This document shows positions 50,201 through 61,861 of a stretch of DNA of 64,000 bases, one piece after another. Both the position numbers and the translations under genes were made by a program. Each line of letters begins with the position of its first letter. Position 1 is the stretch's first letter. The DNA is from Leucaena leucocephala (lineage: Eukaryota > Streptophyta > Magnoliopsida > Fabales > Fabaceae), in NCBI GenBank assembly GCA_037074615.1, contig CM073558.1, positions 1,913,501-1,977,500 on the forward strand, in the 5' to 3' direction. A model generated the notes under the pieces. It did no database searches. It had not been told where the DNA came from and saw only the letters and a list, made by a program, of their open reading frames with translations.

Positions 50201-53200
50201 TCTCTTAGAAAAGAACTGGTGGAGTTTTTGTTGGAGGAATCAAATGTTCTGAAATCACAAAGGGTTTCAGACTTAGGGGTTAGACGACCATGCCTGAATT
50301 TATATCTTCTCTTAGAATTAGATACTGAAGCTACACTAGATGTTCTAAGAAGTGCTTTTATAGAAGATGAAATTTCAAATTCCAGTTCATCTTCAATGGA
50401 TTTAGCCAACAGAGATGATGAAGAGGCGAAAAAGGGAATTCATGATATTTCTGGAACTCAAAATCTTTTGGTTCAGAATACAGTAGATGCTCTTATTCGC
50501 ATAATTGATAAGATTGTTTCTCCCACAGATACAACCTCCATCAGTGGTGACGATGGATTGCTAAAAGAGTGGCCTTCAAATAAGGACATCGGTCACATAT
50601 ATGAGTTCATTGCATATTATGTTTCACTTCAAAGAGCTAAAGTCTCAAAGAGTGTGCTATTTCAAATATTGGAATACTTGACGTCAGAGAGTGTTTTTCC
50701 AATTAGTGGTTCGTTGTTGAGTTCAACTTCAGAAAAGAGAGAAAAACAGGTGCTTGCTCTTCTGAAATTGCCTAAGTCAGACTGGGACCCGTCATATGTG
50801 CTAGGCCTTTGTGAGAGGGCACAATTCCATCAGGTACAATGTCCATTTTGGTGGTACTGTCTTTGAAAGGAAAGTTATACACAACCCCCTTGAATGTGGG
50901 TTTACGTGTAGATATCCTCTTTGATCTTTAAATCCGATTATGGATCCCCTTAAACTTTCAAATTGTTGGAGATATGATAGAACCCTCTCCTAAACAAGCT
51001 GATGACAAGACTAAAACCAGAAATAGACAACGAGAGAGTGGGAATAACTTGAGATTGATAATACTGTTACGGCATAATTAAATCAGATTACAAGTCAAAT
51101 GATGATTTAAGACAAACCCATGACCTTGTTAGCCCCCGATACATAAACTACAATCAAAATAAAAATTACAAGTTAACAAGAAACAGAACAAGAGACACAC
51201 AACACATTGACTCCAGACTTTCGAGAGGCCAGAACTCTCCTAATCCTCACGATACTTCCAAAAGACTGAACTTTCCCACCCCTTGGCAGAAGGGATGATC
51301 TTATACCTCAAAAAGTAGTCATTACCCCTACCAACACTGCCCAAACCTCTGGCTACACCTACCCTAACAGTCTATTACCATTTCAGCCTTTATGGTTATA
51401 AACCTAGGGATAAATCTCTAGACCGCTGTTTTATCCCTTTCTATATCACTTCCCTTCCTAGATTGTCTGCCATAGGTCTTAGGAAATGATGTCCAAATCT
51501 TTTGGAAATCCCCAGCTCTATCAAGATAACTCCCTTGCCATTAAGTTATCCAGTATTTTACGAATCTCATCATCTCATGTAAAGTGATGGAGGGATTATT
51601 TTCACGTGACTTGAAGCTGTAGGGGGGTTATCTCCACATAACCCAAAATCTGAGGGATTATCTGCACAAAAAAATAGTTTAAGTTGGTATTTGGTTACTG
51701 AGGTATGGTAAAATAACCCACTCGTTTATGGAAGAGAGGTTATTTGTACAAATTTAAAAGTTCGGCGGGATTTTTTGTCAAGTTCTAAATGTGAAGGGTT
51801 TGTTGCATATGCCTCAAAGTTCAAGACTGTTTTGTGCAATTTAGCCTTCTGTTTATTTCAACTGATTCTTTCAGCTGTTTCTATTGATTATTAGGTTTGT
51901 GGGTTTATTCATGCCATCAGGCATGAGTATGTAGCAGCATTGGATAGCTATATGAAAGATGTAGATGAACCTATTCATGCCTTCTCCTTTATCAATACAA
52001 TGTTAATGCAGCTGACTGGTAATGACCCTGCTGCTATTCGATTAGCAGTAATATATCGTATTCCCAAGCTGGTGGAATTGAGCAGGTAATCCTTGTCATT
52101 AATTCTACCTTTGTTGAATTCTTCTGCAGGTTATACCGAATTTCTGCTTTCCTTATTCTCAGTTCATGAAACCCATATAATGATTTGCATTCTCATTTTT
52201 CATGCCCTGCAGGGAGGGTACCTTCCTAATGGTTATCAGTCATTTCAGTGATGAAAGTTCACATATCATTACTGAACTTCACTCTCATCGTAGAAGTCTT
52301 TTCCTTTATTTAAAGACACTCATCGAGGTTCACTTATCTGGAACACTAGACTTATCTAAATTTAGAAAGAATGATATTGTGGATGCACCCAGTGGAAAGC
52401 AGGTTAAGGATCATCCACAAGGAGTCGATTCTTACTTGGATAGTCTTTCTAATTTTCCCAAGTACATCCGTGAAAGTCCTATTCATGTGACTGATGATCT
52501 TATTGAGCTTTATCTTGAGGTGAGTTTTATTATTACAGACAGTATCGTTTTGATTCTTTATATTTTGAACTAACTTGAATGTTTAGGCTCAGTGTTGCAA
52601 CTGGTGTTGTGTGTTCTTAATTGTTATTGACGCGATACATGCCAATTTATGTAATCAGCATTTCTCCCTTTCCCCTACCTGTCTCCAAAGGGTTGGGAGT
52701 GGAGCTATATATCTTTTGATGTTTGCATTTTCTTTTGCAGCTATTATGCCAGTATGAAGGTGGTTCAGTCCTTAAATTTTTGGAAATGTTTGATAGCTAT
52801 CGGGTGGAACATTGTTTACGTCTCTGCCAGGAATATGGAATTATAGACGCTGCTGCATTTTTATTAGAAAGGGTTGGAGATGTTGGTAGTTCTCTTCTTC
52901 TTACACTTTCTAGTTTGAGTGAGAAATTTGTTGAGCTTGATGCTGCTCTGGAAGCTGTAATTTCAAAGCCTTCCTTGAAGGGTTCTTCCCATATGAAATT
53001 GTTTGACACCGTTTCAAGAATGAAAGAGGTTATATTTCTCTCCCTCAAAATTAAAACATTTTACTGCACTCTAATTTGTGTATGTCTTTGTGTATGCTTG
53101 AGTATTTGTATCTCTATTAGGCAACCTAATATTCTTACTGATCACTGTTTAACAGGTGAACGACATACAAAATTTATTGCATGCTTGTATTGGTCTGTGC

Positions 53201-55515
53201 CAGAGGAACACCCCTCGTCTAAATCCGGAGGAGTCAGAGGCACATTGGTTTAAGTTACTTGACTCGTATGTGCAATATCTGTCTTCTTCCTCCATGCATT
53301 TGTTATATTGCAATTGATACTTAATACTTATATTAATATAGTTAAGTATCAAAATTTCTGTCAATAATCACAGTTACAATACAAGTTGACTTGTTTTTCA
53401 ATACCCAACCTGTAAAAAGGGAAAGAGGAAAGGGCTGGAAGAGTCCTATTACCTAAGTACACTCCCTTGATAATTTTGGATCAAGCGTATATGTAATACT
53501 TAAAAGATCAAAACTCTCCTGAAAAGCATTTCTCAAATTATCATCCCTAGTCTTGCTGGTTTTGGTCTAACTTACATTTAAATATTCATCAAGGTTTTGT
53601 GACCCGCTGCTGGATTCATATGTTGATGAGAGGGCTTCTGAAAAAGAAAATTATTTTCACACGTTTGCTGGATCCCCGGTTTCAAAACTGAAAAAGGACA
53701 TAGGCAAAAGCAGATGGAAAATCTCAAAGTCTCATGGTGCTGATGTCTTGAGGAGAATGTTCTCCTTGTTCATCAAGGAGATTGTTGAGGGAATGATAGG
53801 TTATGTTCACCTTCCAACTATCATGTCCAAACTCCTTTCTGATAATGGTGGTCAAGAATTTGGCGATTTTAAACTAACCATATTGGGTATGCTCGGGACA
53901 TACGGCTTTGAAAGAAGAATTCTGGTAACGTTTTGTACTTTCATTCCTCGTCCTGTTTTCTTTTCTTAATTCAATTCTTTCATCAAGCTTTTCTGATGAG
54001 AAAAACCTCCTATCCTTGATAGAGTTGTACTAAATTATCAATTGAGACTATTAGTAGAATCATGTTAAAATTTGTTTCGAAGCATGTCAATATATGGTTA
54101 ATGTTTTTTTGGGATACTTATGTATTCTTGCTTGTCATCTTGGCTGGTAACTTAGTTGGACTTATGAGAAGAAAAAGAAACTCTTCCTTCAAAACAAGGG
54201 AGGGAATTGTTAAGAATAAGTTATGATGATCAGTACGTATACATGGTATATCTAGGCTTTTAAAGGACAAATTAATCTATTTGAAGGTTTAATAAAACAA
54301 TAGATTAGTTGAAATTCTATTCTCTTCATTTTTAATGGGCTTATGGTTTTTTTCTCTTCCTTTCCTTCCCTTCTTTACAAGTAGGATGCTGCCAAATCCT
54401 TGATAGAGGATGATACATTTTATACTATGAGTTTACTCAAGAAAGGAGCCTCTCATAGTTATGCCCCCAGGAGTATAATATGCTGTATTTGTAATAGCCT
54501 TCTAACAAAGAACTCCGTTAGCTCTGGGGTTCGACTTTTCAACTGTGGTCATGCAAGTCATCACTGTGAAGCTCTGGAAATTGAGTTATCAAGTAGAGAT
54601 TCTTCATCTGGATGCCCTGTATGTATGCCTACCCAAAAGTTCCAGCAGTCTAAAAGCAAATCAGTTGTAGCTGAGAATGGCTTGGTGAATAAATTCTCAT
54701 CCAGACGCCAACAGCCTAACGGAAGTACCTTCCATCCACATGAAAGCGATTTATCAGAGAATTCATATGGGCCTCAACAGATTTCATCGGTAAATATATC
54801 CCTTGAAATTGCATTCATATCCCTTGAATAAATATATTTTTGTTTTAAGTGATCATATTAGTTTGGCCTTTTGATAATTCGTCATGCATTGAACTAGGAA
54901 GCCATCAGTTTTCTATGACTAAAACTACATAAAGTATAACCTCTCTGTTAATAAATTATGTTAATGAAAAAACTTAGGCATAAATTCTTAGGTTTTATGG
55001 TTTTTCTTGTCAAGTTTTCCAATAAAAGCATCTCAAGTAAATATTACTATTTTTTTTTTAAAGTTTAGCATTTTATGATTGGTCTTTTCAAATTGGTTTC
55101 CATGTTCAGACTTGTAGGCATTATAAATTGATCAAATTGTGAAATTGGTTCTGCAGTTTGAGATTCTGTCCAGCTTACAGAAAGATCAGAGATTCGTGCA
55201 AATAGAAAGCTTGCCTCAGCTGAGACTTGCCCCACCAGCTTTATACCATGAGAAGGTAAATAGAATGGCAGATCTTGTGGCTGGAGAAAGCAGCAGCAGT
55301 GCTGCAGTTCCTGAGAAACACAGTCAAAATAAACAAAATCGAGAGCTTCGAGTGAAGGGGTCGTCGATTCGGTTCCCATTAAAATCAAGTATATTCGGTA
55401 AGTCCTTTTTTTCCCCCTTACCCTGTAAATTTAAGAAAATTTTGAGAAATGTTCAATTCTGATCTGACATGAGGGAAACTCGTCTACAGGCAAGGAGAAG
55501 AACATTAAGCGGTGA
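44275..55515 (+). CDS. VPS8: vacuolar protein sorting-associated protein 8 (CORVET subunit)
   Basis: Nineteen exons join in phase with GT-AG introns to 6063 nt, 2020 residues: 44275-45903, 46309-46620, 46746-46985, 47106-47223, 47283-47482, 47609-48242, 49106-49170, 49315-49416, 49523-49665, 49971-50026, 50169-50833, 51895-52085, 52213-52519, 52741-53028, 53156-53265, 53594-53924, 54385-54789, 55157-55397, 55490-55515. Residues 1-450 are acidic, Ser-rich and probably disordered, with an Ala tract. From about 510 there is a WD40-type beta-propeller (LLLAGYGDGRVIVWDV). The conserved Vps8 core spans about 1045-1150 (FLELLEPYILKDMLGSLPPE onward), followed by an alpha-solenoid. A C-terminal RING-like domain lies at about 1830-1877 (CCIC ... 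NCGHASHHC ... CPVC). VPS8 is the CORVET-specific subunit that binds Rab5-type GTPases and tethers early endosomes. No lesion seen. Intron 11 (1061 bp) is the longest and appears to carry an insertion. Confidence 0.96.
50834..51894. other. VPS8 intron 11 with probable transposon-derived insertion
   Basis: This intron differs from its neighbours. It holds blocks of sequence resembling a non-autonomous mobile element: CAACCCCCTTGAATGTGGG near the left, and on the other strand near the right CAACAAACCCTTCACATTTAG. Paired statements of CCCTTAAACTTTC and TAACCCC-type segments lie between them. 51200-51550 is C-rich and atypical. No ORF is recognised and I could not define a target duplication. Confidence 0.35.
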
Positions 55516-55572
55516 CCAACTTTTTCAACTGAAAGACAGATGAAGCACTAACCAACTGTATAGACTAACTAA

Positions 55573-56126
55573 GGGTGTATTTGGATTAGCTTTTGGAGAA
55601 TAGATTCTAGGAAGAATAGATTATGGAGAATAGATTTTGGGAAGAATAGATTTTGCAAATAGAGATGTTTGGATGATTACTAGTAGAATCACTTTTTATA
55701 TTAATAAATTACTAAAAAGGGTATGATTTGATTAAAGTATGAGAGAGGAGAGAGGGTAGAGAATAAATAGGAGAGAGGAGAGAGGAGAGAGGAGAGAGGA
55801 GAGAGAGAGAGGAGAGAGAGAGGAGAGGGAGAGGGAGAGGAGAGAGAGAGGAGAGAGAGTATAAGAAAAAAGTAGGGGTAAAATAGTAATTAGATAATCT
55901 ATAAGCTCTTTTACAGTTCTAAAATCTATTTTCAATAGCTTATTCAAAACCATGGTTTCAAACCGAGGTTTTGCCCAAAATTAATTCTGAAAAAAAATGG
56001 CTGTTTGGCAAAAAATTTTGCAAACCGAGGTTTTGTTTCAAAATCAATTCTGGACAAAAATTGATGTTTGTGTGAAATTTTTTCAAATCGAGATTTTACC
56101 TCAAAATTTATTCCTAAACGTGATGT
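55573..56126. mobile_element. Tourist-like MITE with purine-rich core, copy 3
   Basis: The left end GGGTGTATTTGGATTAGC, preceded by TAA (55570-55572), matches the element at 20925. Internal order is also shared: AGATGTTTGGATGATTA, GGGTATGATTTGATTA, then a GAGAGAGGAGA tract (55740-55860), AGTAATTAGATAATCTATA, and a GGTTTTGCCCAAAA motif. That last motif recurs in degenerate form two more times at the right end, suggesting an internal duplication. Right boundary uncertain: I see no exact TAA partner, only CCTAAACGTGATG followed by TTA. Confidence 0.6.
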
Positions 56127-57008
56127 TACTGTTTTTTTCCCTCCTAGGTTTGTCAGTAGCTTTTGGGTTTGGGTTTGCAGGGTCTCGGTCATTTGTATTC
56201 TTTTGTATCTCATTTTTGTATAGGTGATTAGCATCAATTAATATATTTCTTTAATAAAATCAATTTTTGGAAGCTAATATATATTTTTTTTACATGGCTA
56301 TCTAAACGGGTCAAATTCAATTAAAGATAGCTTTTCTAAAGGTGTTTTTTACATTTATACAAAATCGAATTCAAGATTTGGAAGCTAATATTGAGCCTTC
56401 ACTATTCATAGGTGTTATTATCGGGTCTTAATAGGGCTTGGTGTTTCATTTATGGTAATTTTTTGTTGTTTAATTTTATTTTTTCCATATAGATATTTTC
56501 GTCTATAAAAACGGTGATGGGCTTTGTGACAGATTTCCTTTTTGTTTAAAAATAACAAAGAATGGCCCAGACAATCATCAGAATATTCGCTACAAATTTT
56601 GTATATCAATCCCGAATTTGGGTAACAGCAAGAAATTCATGCATCTATATGTAGTAATTTTTTATTTTAAAAAAAAAAATTTAAAAATTAAGACTTCATT
56701 TACAAATTTTTTTATATATCAATGTCAAATTTCAAAAAGTACGTGTGAAACCTAAAAAATAATTGTTGCAAATATTTGTTTGACACTTCTCCTGTATTTA
56801 ATATGGAACATTTTAGTGAGAAAAAGTAGTTATGTAACTTTATCTCATTATATGATTATTTTGCTAAAAAAAAAAACTTTATATGATTTTTAAGAATCAT
56901 AGCTTTTTGACTGACGTTTTTAAAGTTCTTATAACCTAAACTAAAATTAAATTACTATGTTGATCGAAGGTATCATTCTCCTTTTATTAAAGAAAATTGG
57001 TCTCATCT

Positions 57009-57248
57009 ATCATCCATGGGATTTAACTGGTGAAGAAGTGAGACATACGACCATTTAGAGCGTGTTCGATTCTTAAAAAATATCACTTTATTATGATTCT
57101 AGTCGTAGTACTTAAAGAGGTATCCTAACTTTTTGATATATAAGTTTACGCCTGAGGATAATAGATAGCTCGTCTTATCTGATATTGTTATTGTTTAGGA
57201 GAAAGGGAGGAGTCTAATCTATTTTTAAAAATTTTTGTACCACAAAAA
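57009..57248 (+). mobile_element. SINE family 2, copy A
   Basis: A ~240-bp element related to 61234-61501. The head has A-box-like TTAACTGGTGAAGAAGTGAG and B-box-like GTGTTCGATTCTTAA segments; the body has TTATGATTCTAGTCGTAGTA; the 3' end is ATTTTTGTACCACAAAAA. Its likely target duplication, GAAAATTGGTCTCATCT (56992-57008) against GAAAACCGGTCGCTTCT (57249-57265), matches at 13 of 17 positions, which suggests an old insertion. Confidence 0.7.
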
Positions 57249-57876
57249 GAAAACCGGTCGCTTCTCCCTCCTAGCAAGTGGCGTAATATCCTATATTTTT
57301 GGAGCTCCTTCAAATATCAAATATGGCACCAAAATGTCCAAAGAGTAGAAGCACTATTGGGTAAAGTGAATATAATAATAACAATCAACATATTAATATA
57401 AAATGTACATATTTATCAAGGAAAATTACCTAATAATTTTTTATACATTTATGTCCTTTTTACACAAGAAGCTTGATGGTCACAAAATTTTTAATAAGCA
57501 CCTTTTCTCAATCTTCCCCTTTTTTTCATGAGTCTCAATTTTTTTCAAGTAAGAAGTATATTATATCGATTTAAATGAATTTGGAATGAAAGTTTGATAA
57601 AGTAACAGTAATTCTGATGCAGACAGCAATGAAAGAATTGGTTGGGTGTGGGGTGCCTTACCTTGTTCCTCATTTCCTCTATCTATCAATTCACTTCCAC
57701 ATCGCCTCCAACGCTCTAGACGGTTAATTCCACGTCTCTCTTCCTCGTTTCCTCCGCCTCCTTCCTCTTATTTAACACTCCCTCTTCCCTCATTTCCCTT
57801 CATCTTCTTCCTCCACCAAGCCTTTCTTCGTCCTCTCACTTCTCCTTCTTCTTCCTTTTCCCTCCAGCTTCCCATA

Positions 57877-58352
57877 ATGTCGCTCTCTGCAACCAAGTTT
57901 GCGCAGCCTCTCCCTATCAATTCCGTCTCTGCCTCCAGATCCAATGACAAGCCTCTCTCTTTTGATCCCTTCAAAACTAACTCCTCTTTCCTTGGATCCA
58001 CTCTCAAGCTTCGCTTCCATGCTACCTCTAAGGCTTCTCTCCACCGTCGATCCGCTGTCACTTCTGTTTCCGATGTTGTCAAGGAAAAGAAGGTTCAATC
58101 TAGCGCTAATCTGGTGAGTAGTAGTCTTTTACACCCTTCTTTTGATATGAATCTCTGCTTCTTAGGAATAACTATTCGAACAAGTTTGTTTGTATGTGTT
58201 GTCGTAGAATGGATTCTGTTCAATGCCTAGTTGCAAAAGCTAAGTGTTTTGTTCAATTGAGCTCAATTGAACCCAATTTTGTTTCATGCTTTGCAACTAA
58301 AAAAAAACAGCTCACTCAGTTGTTCGAGTGCAAGGTTTTTGTCACTTTTCTT

Positions 58353-58386
<34 letters not shown>

Positions 58387-60647
58387 AATGTGCAGATGCT
58401 TCATTCTCTTGCGTTATTGATTTGTTATCTTCTTGGAAGTAAGGACCTATCGTATTGAAAGGAAAGGAGTATTTGAGATTAGTGCTTTTATTTCTTTATG
58501 TATACAGCTTGTTACCAGAGAGGAAGCTTTGGTGCTCTATGAAGACTTGGTATTAGGCAGGGCCTTTGAAGACATGTGTGCCCAGATGTATTATAGGGGC
58601 AAAATGTTTGGCTTTGTCCACTTGTATAATGGCCAAGAAGCCGTGTCAACTGGGTTCATCAAGCTTCTGAGGCAAAACGATTGTGTAGTGAGCACATACC
58701 GTGACCATGTTCATGCCCTGAGTAAGGGAGTCCCAGCTCGAGCTGTGATGAGTGAGCTTTATGGAAAGGCAACTGGATGTTGCCGAGGACAAGGTGGTTC
58801 AATGCATATGTTCTCAAAAGAGCACAATCTGCTTGGAGGGTTTGCATTCATTGGTGAAGGAATTCCTGTTGCCACTGGGGCAGCATTTTCCGCCAAGTAT
58901 AGAAGGGAAGCATTAAAACAAGCAGATGCTGATCAGGTCACATTGGCATTTTTTGGAGATGGGACTTGTAATAATGGGCAATTCTTTGAGTGCCTAAATA
59001 TGGCAGCTTTGTGGAAATTACCGATTGTGTTTGTTGTGGAAAACAATTTGTGGGCTATTGGTATGTCTCATCTCAGAGCTACTTCAGATCCTCAGATATG
59101 GAAGAAAGGTCCAGCATTTGGAATGCCAGGAGTTCATGTAGATGGGATGGATGTTTTGAAGGTCAGAGAGGTGGCAAAGGAGGCAATTGAAAGAGCTAGG
59201 AGAGGAGAGGGACCAACTTTAGTGGAATGTGAGACCTACAGATTTAGGGGCCATTCACTGGCTGATCCTGATGAACTTCGTGACCCTGGTAAGATTTTAT
59301 GTTATGTTTCTTTTTTCAAACCTTATTATCTACTCCTATTTTGAAGCAAATTATATGCCTCGGTTTTGCACTCCTGATGGATTATTATGCAGTTCAATTA
59401 TGCATGGGATTATTATGCATACTCCTTGTATATGTTCTGTCATACAGCGAGTTAACTTCCTTGCGTCCCATGAATCCAACTGGTTCAAAGCACTATCATC
59501 TGCATGTCAGATGCTGAAAAGGTGTCTTGATAACGTTCACTGCAATTACAAAGCCTAGCATGTCTGATTAACATTCTGACTGAACTACAGAAATGAGAGT
59601 ATAATCAATATACATCTATGGTAAGTGCAGTTGAGATGAATTTGGCAATTAGTCTCCTGGCTAAGGGTATTTATTGGATGGTCTTGATTAGAAGAAGATT
59701 CATATGAATACTGAATTATTTTCATATGAAACACTTGCGTATCCTAACCCTGGCTTGAGCTGAGTTTGGTTTACATTCATTAAGTCCATCCAATTAGACT
59801 AGACCAAATTTGTCCTTGGGTAACATAGACTTCATACTGACAAGATGGTTTTTGGGCCTATAGAAGTAGCAATACTTGGAGACTACTCATGGGTTATTTT
59901 GCTTGATTAATTAACAATACTAGATCATAAACTCATGCTTTGCATGAAATCTGAGATGAGTCATACTATTTATTATTAATGAATAATACTGCTTCTTATA
60001 TATTTCATGCTATATATAGATCAGTAATATGTGAAGCCTTCTATAGTGTTGATTCTTGAAGACTTGATCATACCTAAGGGCACTGGCTAAGTGTGTCATT
60101 ATAGTAATAAAGCTGGAAAGCTTTCCTTTCAATCAACATGAAAAGAAGTGATGAGGTCTATACAACTGAGATAATCCATGATTTTCTGAGATATCATGAG
60201 CCTATATACCTACATAATCTTAGAGTATTAATCTTGTGATTCAATTAAGCGAGTAAATTTTGTAACTTAATTGAATCCGTCTCATCTTATTCTGGTTTCT
60301 TTCAGTCTTTTGCTTTTGGTTGCAAAGTTCGTTCTAATCAACAATCATAACCTCTTGCGACTTTTTCAGCTGAGAAGGCACACTATGCTGGTAGGGATCC
60401 CATCACTGCATTCAAGAAATACATGATTGAGAACAAGTTAGCTAATGAACAGGAATTGAAGAACATTGATAAGAAAGTCGAGGAGATAGTTGAAGATTCT
60501 GTTGAGTTTGCGGATGAGAGCCCTGTTCCACCCCGCAGTCAGCTTCTACAGCATATCTTTGCCGATCCAAGAGGTTTCGGAATTGGACCAGATGGCAAGT
60601 ATAGATGCGAGGATCCAAAATTCACCGAAGGCACCGCCCAAGTCTGA
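57877..60647 (+). CDS. PDH-E1 ALPHA: pyruvate dehydrogenase E1 alpha subunit, chloroplastic
   Basis: Three exons, 57877-58113, 58508-59288 and 60370-60647, join in phase to 1296 nt and 431 residues. Residues 1 to about 70 are Ser/Lys/Arg-rich and acid-poor, a typical chloroplast transit peptide. The E1 dehydrogenase domain follows, with MYYRGKMFGFVHLYNGQEA, GCCRGQGGSMHMFSKEHN and the thiamine-diphosphate motif running from GDGTCNN (229-235) to VVENN (259). YRFRGHSLADPDELRDP takes the place of the regulatory phosphorylation loop of mitochondrial E1 alpha. The C-terminus is GPDGKYRCEDPKFTEGTAQV. With E1 beta it decarboxylates pyruvate in the plastid complex that supplies acetyl-CoA for fatty acid synthesis. 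I prefer the ATG at 57877 because MSLSATKFA gives a standard transit peptide; an in-frame ATG at 57646 would add 77 residues. Confidence 0.97.
58356..58384. repeat. (TG)n microsatellite in PDH intron 1
   Basis: About 14 uninterrupted TG units. Confidence 0.95.
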
Positions 60648-60781
60648 TTGTTTCCAGTCTGACCTCTATTTGCTTGTGTTGGCTTTTAGTTTTGGATGCA
60701 TGTTCTTTTTCTTATAGTTACTAATCAAATGTTAATGACGAAAAGTATTAAGGTTTATAATATAATCAGGATTTGTTTGTT

Positions 60782-60793
60782 CCCCCCCCCCCC
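60782..60793. repeat. C12 homopolymer with adjoining GC patch
   Basis: Twelve C followed by GGCGGCGGGG in otherwise AT-rich DNA about 135 bp after the PDH stop codon. Confidence 0.9.
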
Positions 60794-61233
60794 GGCGGCG
60801 GGGTTGCCTTAAGTTATCATTGTCATTGATTGTGGAACAAGTGTCCAAGAATGGGTATTCCACATCGTTCATATATATATGGCCTCGCTTTATTTGTAGT
60901 CTGTGCAAAATGTAAAATTCTTGTATGACCTCTCCTTGGTAATAATGCCTGCCCCTCTGTACATGAGCTTTTTTTTTTGTTACAATGTTCATGATTTAAA
61001 CATATAATAGCCGTGGGAACTCAAAGCCTATCTTGAATAGGGCTTGCGCTTTGGTGGATCCTAAAATCCCACTTTTTGTTACTTCCCAAGCTCATGTTTT
61101 GAGGGAAGCTTTTATGAGTGTGTGTGTCAAATATAAACTCAAAATCTTTATTTTGCATCTTATCATTTAAACTTTGTACTGTAGAAACTTTATCCTTTTT
61201 TGCACATTCCATTATCTTAAATTACAAAATGTC

Positions 61234-61501
61234 ACCCATTGTCCTTGGGTTCAATTAGCGAAGGGGTGAGATATGCTACTATTTAGAATATATTCAATTC
61301 CTAAAGAGTACTATTTTGTTATGATTTCAGTCATAGTACTTAGGGAGGTATTATAGTTTTTGAGTGCTTAGGTTTAAACTTGAGGGTAATTGACTGTTCG
61401 TCCTGTCCAATATTAGTATAATTTAGGAAAAAAAGATTTCACCCTACTCTTAAATTATGGGTGAGACTATTTCCTTTCCCAAACATTTTTGTACAAAAAA
61501 G
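61234..61501 (+). mobile_element. SINE family 2, copy B
   Basis: Bounded by a perfect 12-bp duplication TTACAAAATGTC at 61222-61233 and 61502-61513. The head has A-box-like TTCAATTAGCGAAGGGGTGAG and B-box-like TATTCAATTCCTAAAG; the body has TTATGATTTCAGTCATAGTA; the end is CATTTTTGTACAAAAAAG. It aligns with 57009-57248 throughout. The two copies flank the PDH E1 alpha gene in the same orientation. Confidence 0.88.
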
Positions 61502-61861
61502 TTACAAAATGTCTCACGATGTAAACCAACAATAACTTGCAGAAAATGTCATACGTTATGAAACCGGTGGGAGTATTATCATGTTTGACTTAACATTGAC
61601 CTTTATTGCTTGAAGTTGATGAGAAAATCTTAAAAACCAACTAAATCTTTATTTCAAAATTAGGCTGTAGTAGAGGATTGCTCCATTTTCTTACAAGATG
61701 CTCTATGCATGACCAAAGACCACCTTGGAAAGCACAAAAGAATCAGAAGTACGACTGCCCAAAATACCAATATAATAATGACAAAAAGAATCAAGATGTA
61801 ATACTTCTCATGAGATCAAAAAGAACAAAAGAGTGTGAAGAATCTGTAGGGGCAGCGGGTA

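Larger units (their letters stand above)
55516..57876. other. intergenic region and 5' leader of PDH E1 alpha
   Basis: Contains the third Tourist-like MITE (55.6 kb), AT-rich DNA without recognised genes, a family 2 SINE (57.0 kb) and, from about 57640, a C/T-rich leader before the PDH start codon. An in-frame upstream ATG lies at 57646. Confidence 0.6.
60648..61861. other. intergenic region between PDH E1 alpha and the COG4 pseudogene
   Basis: Includes the PDH 3'UTR, a C12 homopolymer next to a GGCGGCGGGG patch (60782-60803), and a family 2 SINE at 61.2 kb. No gene seen. Confidence 0.65.

Noticed and set aside
57768..58098. Two ~100-codon minus-strand ORFs, Arg/Glu-rich
   Set aside because: Antisense shadows of the Ser/Leu-rich transit peptide exon of PDH E1 alpha.
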